This document shows positions 34,250-46,071 of a DNA stretch of 64,000 bases, in pieces. The DNA is taken from positions 16,996,777 through 17,060,776 of the forward strand of contig NC_051141.1 of the NCBI RefSeq assembly GCF_014839805.1, written 5' to 3'. Source of the DNA: Manduca sexta (taxonomy: Eukaryota > Arthropoda > Insecta > Lepidoptera > Sphingidae). Within the stretch, counting starts at the first letter, position 1. Each line of letters starts with the position of its first letter. Made by a program: the position numbers and the translations under genes. The notes under the pieces are model-generated. The model was not told the DNA's origin and made no database searches. It saw only the letters and a program-made list of their open reading frames with translations.

Positions 34250-37200
34250 GTGAGTGAATGTAATATGAAGCAAATTTTTTATTTATTTTGAAAACCTTTG
34301 TTTAACTACTAATTTATTTTATCCTTTTGTATGCCTACTTGGATATTTGTTTTGATAATTTATAAAAAAATAAGTTACATTAGCGCCATGTCCACAGATG
34401 TAGGATTTATTGATTAGAATAAGACTTTCGAGCTAAAGACTCAAATCAATACCTTATAGCAATGTTTGCCTTATACATTGGCCAAGTTTTAATATGAGTT
34501 GAATATGACGAATGGTAGTGAAGTAATTGTATTGTATTGGTACCCAAGGTAAGGGATAATTTTACAAAAAGTAATATAATTTCTTATACAATAGCTTGGG
34601 GCAATGAGCGAGACTATAAAGTCATAACACAAATAAAATGTATTTTTAGATACAGGTAAAGTCAGATCCTAGTAACTGAAATTTATATATATAAAAGAAA
34701 TTGGTGTTAGTTACACTATTTATAGCTCAAGAACGGATGAACCGATTTGGCTGAAAATTGGTGGAGAGGTAGCTTAGAACCAGGAGACGGACATAGGATA
34801 AATTTTTTACATTTTATCCTTTTAATGATATAAGACGTGGTATGAGAAAGCATAATTTGGTATGTAGATAGAATAAGACCCTGGGAAGGTTATAGGCTAC
34901 TTTCCGGGGAAAATATATAGTGGGACTTTTATCCCGCAAAACTCTTTCACGCGGGCGAAGCCGCGAGCAAAAGCTAGGTGTTAATATATTGACTATGGAT
35001 TACATAACAGTTTAGTTAATCTCTCCTCAAGCGTTTAGCTGCCACACATCTGGTGGCTAGTCTGAAGGCAGTGTCGCTCGCCTTCAGACAACACACCGTA
35101 AAAATACATCTTTTATTGCCTTGTGTGTAAAAATACATCTTTTATATATGATTTCATTGGGTCAACTCCTCTTACTGCTACAAAGATACACATATGCAAT
35201 ACTAGCTGCAACTTATTTCCAGTCTATCTATAAATAATAATGGAAAGAAACTTAGGAAAAAAAACACTTAATGCAAATCAAAACTATGAAGAGTTTCATT
35301 TTGATATCATTGCCAATATCACTGTTCCAATTGGTCTAAAACTTTAATTATGATTCATAAATTGAAACAAAAAGATATTATTAAATAGCATTAAAAGTTA
35401 ATCAATTTGTTGTGTAATCAGGGCCAGTTTTATGAGGACCGGCGGTGCCGTTGTATCTGTCCAAGCACAGCAGCCGTGCTCAACAACAGTGCTTCGGTGC
35501 AGAGGCGATTCTATACTGATAATGTTCCACCTATGAAATGGTGCGTATTATATTAGACAGCAAACAGCTGGACAACATATGACTTAAATCCCGCACGAGC
35601 ATTAGTGTGCTCAGGTTGTTGGTGGAGAGTATAAAACCTATAGACCAGCTGTACATAACCCTTTTTAATACAGGCTACAAAGACATTGTAGTTTGAGACC
35701 TCGGGCCACAATGTAAATTCATTCACCTGCTTAAGTGTTCAGAAACCTAATTGAACTCTAATATTATTGAAATTTATTTACAATTAAAAAATGATTATAA
35801 TTTTATGAGGTCAGTTTACAGTTCAAGGCATCTTGGCAAAATTTTTTGAATTGTATTTTTTTTTTAATTCACTCCTGCAAATCCTCAGTGCGTCTTGGGT
35901 CACGCTTAGGGGTTGTAGAGGGTCTATAGCTGCTATGCTCTTGCTTTCGTTGCGTTAAGCACAAACCAGTAAAAATTGTCATTAATGAGTTATCAATTAG
36001 GTCTTCATTTACAATGAGCATACCATATTAAAGTTTAAAAATATTAAACAAAATTAATGACAGTAGGGTGTGGCTTTTATTTTGCATTAGACTAAGTTAT
36101 GGTCAATCTTTATATTTTGTCGGAATATTCTATGGCGAAATCGTAAGAGGTGCAGTAACTCATTACAGGCTAGCCTACGATCACCAATAAGTGAAATAAT
36201 TATACATTATCTACAAATTGTGGAATAGGTCTAGTAATATCCTAATTATTTTGCCTCAGTAACTGTGATAATGTGGTGCTGCCGCGAGTTGCCCACGAAA
36301 TAAGAGGGCATGAACAGGAGTACTGCCCCAGGTGCGACTGCCAATATGAAATCAGGAACACGGCTGTTATTAAGGTAACATATTATGTTGTCATACTCAG
36401 TTGAAATAGCACATTATGTGAGTGACAATACATATCACAAAATTTTATTTACTGCTTGAGATAGAGAATGGAAAAATTATTTGAAGTAACAACTTTACTT
36501 CATATTATGTTTATTGAGACTGCATAAAGCCCAATACTATTATCATATACTATCGGCCGAAACCAGGAATTACTTTGTTAATAATATAGTTTTTGTGTGT
36601 AACTTACATCAAGAAAAGTATTTTCAATTTTTTGCTGTAAATAAAATATAACAATTCTTGTTTTAGGTGGTGGTGATCATAGTTTTATGGGTGCTGACAC
36701 TTCTCTCGGGCTACATGGGATTCTTGCTCTGCCTTGATCCGTTCATTAACAAGAGGAGGGTGAAGCTGTATCAAGAGGAACAGGGCTCAGAGGAGGTTTG
36801 TGGTTTTCACTGTAGGCATTTTTGTTACATGTATTGATTCTAATTTTTTGTGTTTTAAATGTGCTTCTTGGGTTTATGAATGCTATCTAACTTTAAAACA
36901 CTTTCTATTTAGCTAAAGTTGAAAAAAATATTTGTCTATATGTTAAAAATCATAAGGATCTAAATTTTAGATGATTGTGAACTTTTTTTTTAAAGTGAAT
37001 TAAATACCTGATATCCCTAACAAAGAAATCCCTGTTTTAATCTGTATTTCCGTCTATGGCATTGTAGCTTCCAAAAAAATGGGGGATTCTGTAAACGAGA
37101 GTTTAGATGATTTTTACACATAAGATGCTAACAATTTTATCAATACTTCTGTTGTGTAAATGTCTTTGGATTTTACATAGTACGCACCTATATGTCTGTT

Positions 37201-37690
37201 GCTGACTGTAATTATAACAAAGTTAAACAGAGTATTTTTTTTAACCGACTTCAGAAAAAGGAGGAAGTTCTCAATTCGACTGTATATTTTTACTTTTTAG
37301 AGTGACTTGGGTTGGGGTTTATTGCCTCGCATGGTGTAATAATTAATGTTTCTCAATATTGTATGCATTTGCACGTAAAACAAGGTTATTTGCCGATTGC
37401 GACTGTGAATTGCTCAACTGGAATTGTAACAAGTTCCATTTTATAAAGTTTATTGGTTGATTGGCATTGGCTGTTCAATTGCCATGCCGCAATGTTTATA
37501 CAATGGCGAAATGTATATAGTTTAATATATCATTGACCGACTGTTAAAGCAATGTGCTTCATAAATGTTATTTAATAAATCTGGTATATGTTTTTAAAGG
37601 ATTGATTTTAAAAGAAAATAATTAAATATAATTATGTTTTATTTACAGTCTCAGAACCTCTTGCTGCAGGGAGAGGAAATAGAAGACTGA
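34199..37690 (+). CDS. Tmem9-like: TMEM9-family endolysosomal membrane protein, short-tailed paralogue
   Basis: Exons join(34199..34249,35422..35540,36260..36374,36667..36795,37649..37690) give 151 aa. Residues 1-17 are a signal peptide (MHLKIILCLIFFISAAM). Residues 18-95 are a luminal Cys-rich region with CRCICP, NVPPMKCNC and YCPRCDCQYE, plus an N-glycosylation sequon NNS. Residues 96-120 are one membrane span (VVVIIVLWVLTLLSGYMGFL) followed by LDPFINKRR. The remaining tail is only about 25 residues and ends LLLQGEEIED, so the family's conserved last ~48 residues are absent. Family knowledge: TMEM9 proteins act in late endosomes and lysosomes, with reported roles in V-ATPase assembly and as partners of CLC exchangers. 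By hand count it is about 58% identical to the minus-strand gene over exons 2-4. All splice sites are GT/AG, and the frame stays open, so it looks functional rather than a pseudogene. Confidence 0.92.
34690..34977 (+). mobile_element. non-autonomous Helitron in short TMEM9 intron 1
   Basis: The 3' end acgcgggcgaagccgcgagc, then AAAAGCTAG, is the best-preserved Helitron hairpin-plus-CTAG terminus in the window. The 5' end is less clear. Confidence 0.75.
35060..35089. repeat. perfect 10-bp-stem hairpin
   Basis: GTCTGAAGGC / GCCTTCAGAC with a 10-base loop. It is followed by two direct copies of AAAAATACATCTTTTAT between 35099 and 35150. Confidence 0.85.
35422..35540 (+). CDS. Tmem9-like: short TMEM9 paralogue exon 2 (luminal Cys-rich part)
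   Basis: 119 nt, acceptor gtaatcag|GGCCAG, donor AAATG|GTGCGT, leaving two bases (TG) of a Cys codon. It encodes GQFYEDRRCRCICPS and ends NVPPMK. Confidence 0.92.
36260..36374 (+). CDS. Tmem9-like: short TMEM9 paralogue exon 3 (second Cys cluster)
   Basis: 115 nt, the same length as its counterpart in the other gene. The acceptor is gcctcag|T and the first base completes the Cys codon. It encodes NCDNVVLPRVAHEIRG and EYCPRCDCQYEIRNTAVIK. The donor AAG|GTAACA is weak. Confidence 0.92.
36667..36795 (+). CDS. Tmem9-like: short TMEM9 paralogue exon 4 (membrane span)
   Basis: 129 nt, 43 codons, acceptor ttgttttag|GTGGTG, donor GAG|GTTTGT (weak), phase 0. It encodes the transmembrane helix and the LDPFINKRR stop-transfer region, ending YQEEQGSEE. 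Confidence 0.93.
36796..37648 (+). other. intron 4 of short TMEM9 paralogue
   Basis: AT-rich intron. Around 37232-37290 it holds a short sequence starting TTTTTAACCGACTTC, which I recognise as a common dispersed repeat start in lepidopteran genomes. No alternative tail exon encoding the conserved TMEM9 C-terminus was found in it. Confidence 0.6.
37649..37690 (+). CDS. Tmem9-like: short TMEM9 paralogue exon 5 (novel 13-residue tail)
   Basis: Acceptor tatttacag|TCTCAG. It encodes SQNLLLQGEEIED and then TGA. It replaces the 48-residue tail exon of the full-length gene, and I see no trace of that tail downstream. With the last Glu of exon 4 it makes E-S-Q-N-L-L, an acidic dileucine pattern. Confidence 0.82.
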   Translation, partial: SQNLLLQGEEIED

Positions 37691-38988
37691 GATTCGGCTT
37701 TTATCTTAATAGACAAAGAAGACATTGGCATACTTGAAGTTTAGTCAGTGATGTCAGGCCAATAATGTGAAAGAACAATATGCAAAATAACCAGTGTGAC
37801 AATTTAAAAAATATTGTACTTATTACTGTATTATTATATGCAGGTGTGGCTATAATTTTCAAGCTATAATGTAATATGTATAATGTAACTTACCTTTCCT
37901 TCTTCTAATTCAGATGCTCAGTACTATTCTCACCTATTATATAAGTCATTGTAGAAATATGAACCCTATAGTCAAATATTGGTCGTTTTGTCACAATGTT
38001 TCTACAATTTGCTTCAAACGTAGGACAATAAATTGTCACATGAGCTTATAGTGATATTAAGAGCCCGTTGCGATGGCGAGTATTGTAGTTGGAAAAGGGC
38101 GTTGGAATTTGAACCTTATCACCTATTTTTATGAGTATTGTATTTTAGTATGACAGATGGAATTAGCGTCGAACGCCCCTCATATGGACGGAACTTTTTA
38201 CCTTTGCATTTATAAAGTTATGCAATTATGTTGCCTGTTTAATATACACTGAGCTGAAGTGTTTGTTCTACTCCATTAGTGAATTATGTGAAACACACTG
38301 TTGTCCATTTTAAGCCGATAAGAAATGGCACTACATGTCCACTTGTAACATTGTAGCTAGATGTAAATACATGGCAATGGATAATGGATGTTGTTGGTTC
38401 GTTTCCGTAAATTATGCGAGGATTTTACTTTGTTGATATGCTGGAGTGCCTGGTTGTAATTGATTAGAACTAAATATACGATTTTTATTCCTCAAATTTA
38501 TTTTAGTATCCAATAACACTATCAGTTCTGGAGTTGTTGCTAAAGATTAAGATTTTCTGTAACTATATTTATCTAATGTATACTGGTGTAGGCCGAATTA
38601 CTTTGACATTAATCTATGAGCTTTGAGAATTTTGTAGAAATTTGCGAGTATATATTGATATGAATGTTATGTCAATTTGGCATATGCATGGTGTTTAATG
38701 AAATTGTATTTGTTATTTATTTCTTGAATTACTGTTATTAGGTATTTAAAATTGTAGATAAAAAATATTATTTTTAGCCACAAAATGTATCCTATGTTTT
38801 TACGTTTTATAGTTATTCTATTTTATAATATGACCCAGTTTTTTATACATTCTTTATTTGCTTGGAGTGTGTGAAAGTACCAGTACAGGAATGCTATATT
38901 TTTAAATATTTGGATGATTTCATAATATTTAGGGCACTGCTCTATTTTATAATTATTCTATCTTTCAGTTCTCTGTATAATATATATA

Positions 38989-38994
38989 AATAAA
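38989..38994 (+). terminator. candidate poly(A) signal AATAAA (proximal)
   Basis: Canonical hexamer within AT-rich sequence about 1.3 kb after the stop codon of the short TMEM9 paralogue. Confidence 0.4.
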
Positions 38995-39136
38995 AGACAT
39001 TTTGAGTTTCACTGGTAGTCACTCGGGACAGAGTTGGAATACGAATTGTTGATAAATGTGTTCATGTGTCTATAGACATATCTTGGTTATGAACATGATT
39101 GTGAAAAGATCTAATGTACTAATGTATACATGTTTC

Positions 39137-39142
39137 AATAAA
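39137..39142 (+). terminator. candidate poly(A) signal AATAAA (distal)
   Basis: Canonical hexamer in tgtttcAATAAAtgtcc, followed about 20 bases on by a T/G-rich stretch. It is the last such signal before the repeat-filled spacer. Confidence 0.45.
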
Positions 39143-39240
39143 TGTCCATTTAAAATTGATACTTGACTTTTAATGCCAAAAAATAAGATTTAATAAAAAA
39201 AAGATATTTATCCCTCTTACGTCTAACCTAACCGCATTTT

Positions 39241-39386
39241 CCATAAACGCTCCCAATCGTGTTTTCGCTTTCTTAAAATTAGACCAATCAGATCAATGGA
39301 TTTTTTTTTACATGCTTACAAATTTCTTATTTTGATTAATTGATTTTCGTAATCAGATTGTAAATTGAGATTGGGATCGTTTATTG
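39241..39386. mobile_element. TIR element, GATCCCAATC family, short copy
   Basis: 18-bp inverted termini CCATAAACGCTCCCAATC and CAATAAACGATCCCAATC (two mismatches). 146 bp and non-coding, just past the distal poly(A) signal of the short TMEM9 gene. Confidence 0.65.
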
Positions 39387-39699
39387 AAAACAGTTGTCAG
39401 TCAAATTACTTGACACTATCAGAATGCTGTCTTTAGAAGACATAAGATTATTATCAAAAAGAACATGTTTATATTTTTGCAATTTTATTATAGAGAACAC
39501 TACATATATACAAAATGTATACTACATATATTAAACAAAAAAAAATGCCAAGAAATGACAAACAGAAGACCAGTTATATCCTTCGTTGTTTCCACATATA
39601 TGCGGCGGCCCATTCCGTCAAACATCAGGCATAGAAATGGGCTGCCCACTGATATGTACCGTAATTATTTAGCATATACCTTTATTTCAAATTCACCTT

Positions 39700-39945
39700 T
39701 TCAGCCGGGAATCGTTCATTGCAGGACATAGGCCTCCGCCATTGAGCGCCACAGGGACCGGTTCTGGGCCGCCTTCATCCATCGAACTCCGGCAACCCTC
39801 ACCAGATCGTCGGTCCATCTCGTGGGGAGCCTGTCTACGCTGCGTCTCCCGGTTCGTGGTTCCCACTCCAGAACTTTTCCGCCCCAAATTAGGCACAACA
39901 GAAGAATCTCCATCTCCAATAAATCTAGGTTAGGTAATCTAGACT
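39700..39945 (-). mobile_element. RTE-type LINE, 3' end of the reverse-transcriptase ORF
   Basis: The minus strand encodes RPTR/LPTRWTDDLVRVAG-like and RWMKAAQNRSLWRSMAEAYV, the C-terminal signature of insect RTE-clade endonuclease/reverse transcriptases. Only the last ~65 codons remain and there is no upstream RT domain, so it is a 5'-truncated, dead insertion. Confidence 0.75.
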
Positions 39946-41542
39946 ATAAATTTTTGCACGCTTGATATCCTTTTTTTCTGATTCCATTGCCATAAATGGC
40001 TCAGTAAAATGTCTGCAGCAACCATGTTGTTTTATGTACTCATATGTATGTATCACAATTTGTATTATTATTTGTGATTTGGATGCATGTGTCACTGGTG
40101 TGTTATTGAATAAATGAATAAATAGTCCCTTCAAACCACAGTAAAACAAACATTTCGTTAAAAAAAAAACTAAGTTAATTTTATAGTATTTTATTCATAC
40201 ATACCAAACTAAATAAATGAATCAATATTTACATCAAACTCGCTTAACTTAATAATACAATATTTAAAGTGTCTAGCTGTCTGTTTGCTAAAAATACATT
40301 AACGCCGGCCCGCTTTGGCAAATTCGCATATGTGGAGAGGGTTATATGGTTATACAAAAATAGCTGTAATGGTGCCTTATGAGTAATAAATATTTAATCT
40401 ATAACGTGCCATATATCTGATAAATATTTAGTGTAACGAGCCTATACTTAACTATATGTCTTCCATCATGTTCCGACAGTGCGTACTTTTTTATTAGATT
40501 TTTTTGTATTTACGAACGTAATTCGTGTGTCTTGGCTTTTAATTCCTTCAAGCGATGCAGATAAAAGGCAGACTTGATGAAGATCGCAGACATCTGCCAC
40601 CAGGCCCCGTAAATGTTTGAAAGCCTATGTTTCGGCATTTAGCACTGAATTTATCTTTTTTTCATATAGTTTTCTTTAACTCACTTGTACGTGTTTTCTG
40701 CTTTTTGACTTCCGCACTGTTAGAATATCACCGACGACATATATTATGTGCATTCGCAAAATATTATGGATCCGGCGCTAAAAACCATTTTCTAAATGTG
40801 TCATAGAAATATTAACATATATATTTAGTCAAAATAGGAAATACGTGCGGTCTTTAATAATATAATTGGCTACAATAAAATTACGCTATTGCTTGGAAAC
40901 GTGTTATATTTTATATAGAATATAGAAGTGCGTTGCTAAATAAAACAAGGCGTAGGCTAGTAGGCTCGCATGGTGCGACAAATTTGACAAAACCTTTCAT
41001 GCATGATGCGCATGTAAATAGATACGTTATTGGTTTAATGAAATATCATCATTATCGATATTATCTTATGGATATTAAAATGTATTTCCGCGCCTAATAT
41101 TTTGAACTGCCTGCAGATGATCGATTGGAAGTTATTGTTGTTTGCACAAGTCAGTACCGATCGTACAATTTTGATTAGTTTGCAATAAATAAATTCCGTA
41201 AGAACTAAAATATATTGTCATAGTTTTTCCAAATTTATAAGTTCTGTTTTCGCGTAAATAACCCTACCCAAATAACATGTGTTTTCACTTTAGTCTTATC
41301 ACAATGTCGAGATAAAAACAGCGATAAACTATAAATAAGTGTTTTCCACGAACACATGAGGAACAAATCTGACGTTTCTTTACTGGTATTAATGTCTTAA
41401 TATCTGCTTTAACAGTCACAAATCCTTGTGACGGCTGAAATAGCTGTCGGTTCTGGGCAAAATTATGCACTGTTACACTTGCCTATAGCTACCGTATACT
41501 TGGTTCTCGTGTTCATCATGTAGGAGTCCCATATTTCTTAGG
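39946..41542. other. intergenic spacer, nothing recognised
   Basis: AT-rich, with no supported frame or repeat. Confidence 0.4.
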
Positions 41543-42001
41543 CCAGAATGGCGAACCTATCGACGGACCCCAAGAACAAAATCTCATCTGCAGAATGTCC
41601 TATTTGCAGTATGAAGGTTTTAAGTGTAGTGAAAATATAAATATGAATTACCTCACCTCAAAATACATATTAAATTAATTTTTGATAACAATAAATTGTT
41701 TTGAAATTAGTAATTAATATTTGTATTTTCACTTAAAACCTTCGTACTGCAATTACAGCATTTTGCAGATGAGACTTTGTTCTTCGGGACCGTCGCCTGA
41801 TTGGTTAACGTGCCATTATTTAAAAAATAATAATAATGTGCTGGTAACGTGCTATCCAAGGCCGGCCTTATGTATCCTAGTGCCCTTTTTTAGCGACAAT
41901 TTATGACCCAACAAAGTTTTTAATTAGGGTATTATAGGCGTGCCCAAATTATTTGGTCTCGTGACATCACTGGCACGCGTGCCAATGGTTCGCCATTCCT
42001 G
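41543..42001. mobile_element. hAT-like non-autonomous element
   Basis: The outer inverted ends share GAATGGCGAACC, with CAG at the tips. Long internal arms pair (ccccaagaacaaaatctcat with atgagactttgttcttcggg; gaaggttttaagtg with cacttaaaaccttc). No transposase. Confidence 0.6.
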
Positions 42002-42305
42002 CCATAGACTTCCCAATTGGGCAGTAACAGCAATTAACACACGAAACCTTACATCATTGGAAAATATTTTATTTAGAAACGCACTATAAATACAATAACT
42101 ACGTAAATAGAATTACTTTAAAAATTCTAAGCATCATAATATATTTTATGCTAGGCGCAGTGAGTAATGAATTAGAGGCCACCACTGTTCGATTATTGCT
42201 TATGATTTTATTATGTTCTAAGTGAGACGCGATGTTGCGGATATTTTTACTAGATAATTGACGCCACGTTTGATGGTAGATACGATATAGTAACATGGCC
42301 GCTTT

Positions 42306-42730
42306 CAATAAACGATCCCAATAACTTTGGACCCAACCTGAGAATAAACCAATCAGAATAAGTTATCTGTAAGGATGTCAAACAAAAGTCCATTTTGGTT
42401 ATCGATCTAAGGTTATTGAAATGGTCGGTAGCCGAATCTATCGCACGATCTTAGATCCAATCAGGATAAATATTGGAGGTGACGCTTGCTTATGAGTTTG
42501 GCCTGTTTCACAACTTGTAAGTGTACTTGTCGCAAAAATGTATATGCCGTCAAAATACCCAAGACACACACTAATGCATGCTCCCAAATAAATGGGAATA
42601 AAATGAGTACTATCGTATTTACATTAGGTGTTTAATACGATAACTGTCATCGTCATTTCACATGATTGCAAATGATTTATTTTGATTAGTTTATGTTTAT
42701 CATTGATCTGAAGATTGGGGTCGTGTATTG
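42306..42730. mobile_element. TIR element, GATCCCAATC family, long copy
   Basis: Termini CAATAAACGATCCCAATA and, reversed, CAATACACGACCCCAATC. The interior AGACCAATCAG/AACCAATCAG-type block just inside the end is also shared with the 39.2-kb copy. Confidence 0.6.
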
Positions 42731-45700
42731 ACATCGACTTCATCAAAGGCGCGTAAGCGTGTTAACATTTGCGTATTTATACAAGAGTAAACACTCGCTG
42801 ATAATTTATCGTTATATAAACAAACCCCAGCGAATGTCTACCGTTTCGCCACCAGATCTGTCTCAACACCGATTGCTGTTGTCTGTTCGCCATACAGTTG
42901 TAAGGTCCGAATTCACAAACGTTACTTACCTAAGTACGGAACAATGCTATGATAATAAATCTGTTTGTCAGTGTTTTCGACATGACAGCCTTCGCGTGCG
43001 CAGGCGTAGGGTCGTTGTGATTGGTGCTTCAAATAATGCTGAACAAGGCCCAAGAAAACTGTGATATTGCTAACACTACGCGTTCAGGCGTACTGTGCGT
43101 CTTCATAGTATTGTTTGTGAATACGGGTGTAAGTCTCGATTGTTTTTTTAACCTTTTTTTATTGCTTTGAAACTACGTCTCCATACATCTAAGCAAATAT
43201 AAAGGTGTGTTCACATAACAAAGTATTTGACTGATTTTCATTTTACATCGTATTCATGAACGTTAAACAATATACATAACAATTAAGCCAACACTTGGTG
43301 TGTTGATGACTAATATAATATAATTGACGTTTTTAAGCATTTTTTAAAAGACTACTTGTCCTTTCGCCACTCATAGACGCAAATGTAGCTATAAAATCGC
43401 ACCCAATGATCATACAGTATACGAGTTGCATATTTAATTTATAATCAATTTGATCATGTCCAACGTAATAATAACAACTTATTACTGTCATATAAGCGTC
43501 ATTAATCTGTCCTAAATTATAATGTGTTATAAAAATATTCAGCTGTATTATTTTCAGCGACAATATTAATAGAATTAGCTTCAAAACATTGAATATATGG
43601 TACAATATTTGCCTCAGGCACATAAAAGGCTTGTTATTTTATGCCATCGTGAATCTTTACTATTACGATAATAATACAAATTTGAACGTGGAAGATAATT
43701 TCCTGAATAACTGATTGCAGTCTGAAAATTCTTTCGCTTAGCTAAGCTATAGTAAAACTAGACTATGAATTCTTTATTTCCGGCATGCGGCAAGCAAAAC
43801 GCGAGCAAAAGCTATTTGTAATAAAATATTATCGAACAATGTAAACATTAAATGGAATTGTAGATAAAAATACAATAATTCTATGTTTAGAAATAGCTGC
43901 ATAGGCACTGTAGAGGATACAATTCAATCATTAGCAAGCCTGTAAGTTATTGATCGGTCGCAACCAATCACAATAACTCTTTGAGATGAACACATTTAGC
44001 TTGAAACGGTTTAGAGACGAGTTTAACAACAATACTGACATCCGCCTTTATTACGTTCCAATACTTCTATTTGGATTTCCATAACCTGTATTACCGATAC
44101 GAGGCTCTGGGTGGCGGGAAAAATGGACCCCAAATTAAAACTTTTTGATAACATACTTTTTTTGGGTCAAAAGTGGTGATCCTTCGACCCGTCCTTGCCC
44201 CTAAGAGCTTCACTATATTTTCTAATCCTAAATTGAATGCTGCCATGCAAATTCTTATTATCTTGTATAAATAATTCACGAATTGTCAAAGTCTGTATAA
44301 ATATGTGAGATGATTTAATATCTGTAGTGAGGCTAACATTAGCAAAAAACCTTATAGAAGTTAACTTTCGCAAGCGATGTTTGCGACTTTAACAACCACG
44401 GCGAGCGGACTCAGCGCCGGATTCATACTATCTTTAAATAAAAGTCCCTTGACGCATCGTCGTACCTATTTTAGCGCTGCTAAAAATTTAGACTTCACGC
44501 GATGGTTACTTAATCCATCGTGAAATAGAGAAACACCAATGTATGACATTTTATATTATTTCCACCTCGCGCACGTTTTGAATTTCAGCATATTTCCTGT
44601 CAATGTTATTTTTGTATTTATATCTAATAACGCTGTGACATCTTATCACACGGACATTCCGAATAAGAAAAATATATATTACCAATTGGTAATAACTTTT
44701 GGAGCACAAATTTGGTCATGTTATCCGGTCTATAACTATCTACGTTGTTTAATGTCTTTGCTAATATGTATTTTAAGAATATTTTTATATTAATAATTCT
44801 GGCACCAATATTAAAAACGTTACAACTGGATTCTAAAAAGGTATCCGACGAGTCCGCCTGTCGGTGGCACCCAAGTAAAGTATCGTATCTGATAAAATTG
44901 CGATTTAAAATTGTAACTCTTTCTTAATATTCTAAGTACTTTTTGAGTGGTGAATACGCGTTACCGCTACCATCACATGGGGTTGAATGGAACGGTTATA
45001 CCCAACTCATTAAAAAAATCTTTATTTATTAACTTTTTTCCCTATTTTTTTTCAGATATGATAGTTTTAGGTGCCATGGATATATTTCGATAGCCCCTAA
45101 GTAATCTATTGTATCTAAAAAAAGGGGATTTTCACTTCTTAACGTTTCGTTATCTATGTATTGTTTACTACCAAACCAAAAAAATCTTCATTTATTAACT
45201 TTTTAATGGGTTTGGAAATGAGTTCGTAAATAGAGAAAGCTGAAAGGTGCATATTACAGTGAAAATAGCATTTTCAGATAAAATAGTTTACTTAGGAGGC
45301 ATGGATATATTTTTTAATATTCTAAAATTGTCCGGTGGCTGCATTATACATAAGAATGTTATAACTATGATTATAAGGCTTATTGTAGTTGTAGATATTT
45401 AATATATTGAACAAAATTGCAGTTTTAGAATTTATTTGGAAGATCATTGTTTATATTTAAGCATGTATATTGTAAAATGTGTGTATATCTTAAGTGATTG
45501 TAGAATTCAAAGCTTTTCAATCAGATATGTTTTGTGACAATGCTAGATTGAAAATGATTAATTAATACTTGTAGGTGACATTCACCGGCAAAAACACAAA
45601 TTACCTTAGTTTATTTAGAAAGTTCGTTGTGTTTCAACGTAAATAGTATTTAAAAAATATATTCTCTACTAAGTCTATTTCGTTTAGAAACATTGATTAT

Positions 45701-46071
45701 TGAACTCTGTATGTGAACACACCCAAAACTATACTAAATTTACAAACGAATATTGGAAATAGAAATTGCTAGCCTTAATTTTAAGATTATACCTTTATAT
45801 TGCGAATCTACAACGTCTAATAAAGAATTAACCGACTTTATATAATGTAATAAACACTTATTCATTGAACACGCGATTCGTCAACATTTTATCATTTACG
45901 GGTCATTTTATTATTAGCATAAATGTCATTCATATTTGACACCGTTTATTAATTCAATTATTGGTCATCGCCTGTAGTGTTTATTGATATACTGATTAGG
46001 ACTTCCGATCCGGCAATACGGAGATTCCGGTATTCCGGCACCCGTGTATTCCAGTGCCGCGAGATGCAGGA
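42731..46071. other. intergenic spacer, mostly featureless
   Basis: It includes a weak Helitron 3'-like remnant at 43780-43818 (aaaacgcgagcaaaagctat) and a degenerate direct duplication at 45008-45315. No gene is supported. Confidence 0.4.

Larger units (their letters stand above)
34250..36666 (+). other. introns 1-3 of short TMEM9 paralogue
   Basis: Intron 1 (34250-35421) contains a Helitron copy (about 34690-34977) and a small GC hairpin (35060-35089). Introns 2 (35541-36259) and 3 (36375-36666) are AT-rich with nothing else recognised. Confidence 0.8.
37691..39142 (+). other. probable 3' UTR of short TMEM9 paralogue
   Basis: No coding potential is seen after the stop. The first good poly(A) signals are AATAAA at 38989-38994 and 39137-39142, the latter followed by a T-rich stretch. 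That would give a UTR of about 1.3-1.45 kb, long for a 151-aa protein. Confidence 0.5.

Noticed and set aside
39742..39933. Plus-strand and second minus-strand frames over the RTE fragment
   Set aside because: Only the frame with the RWMKAAQNRS-type signature matches a known protein. The others are shadows.
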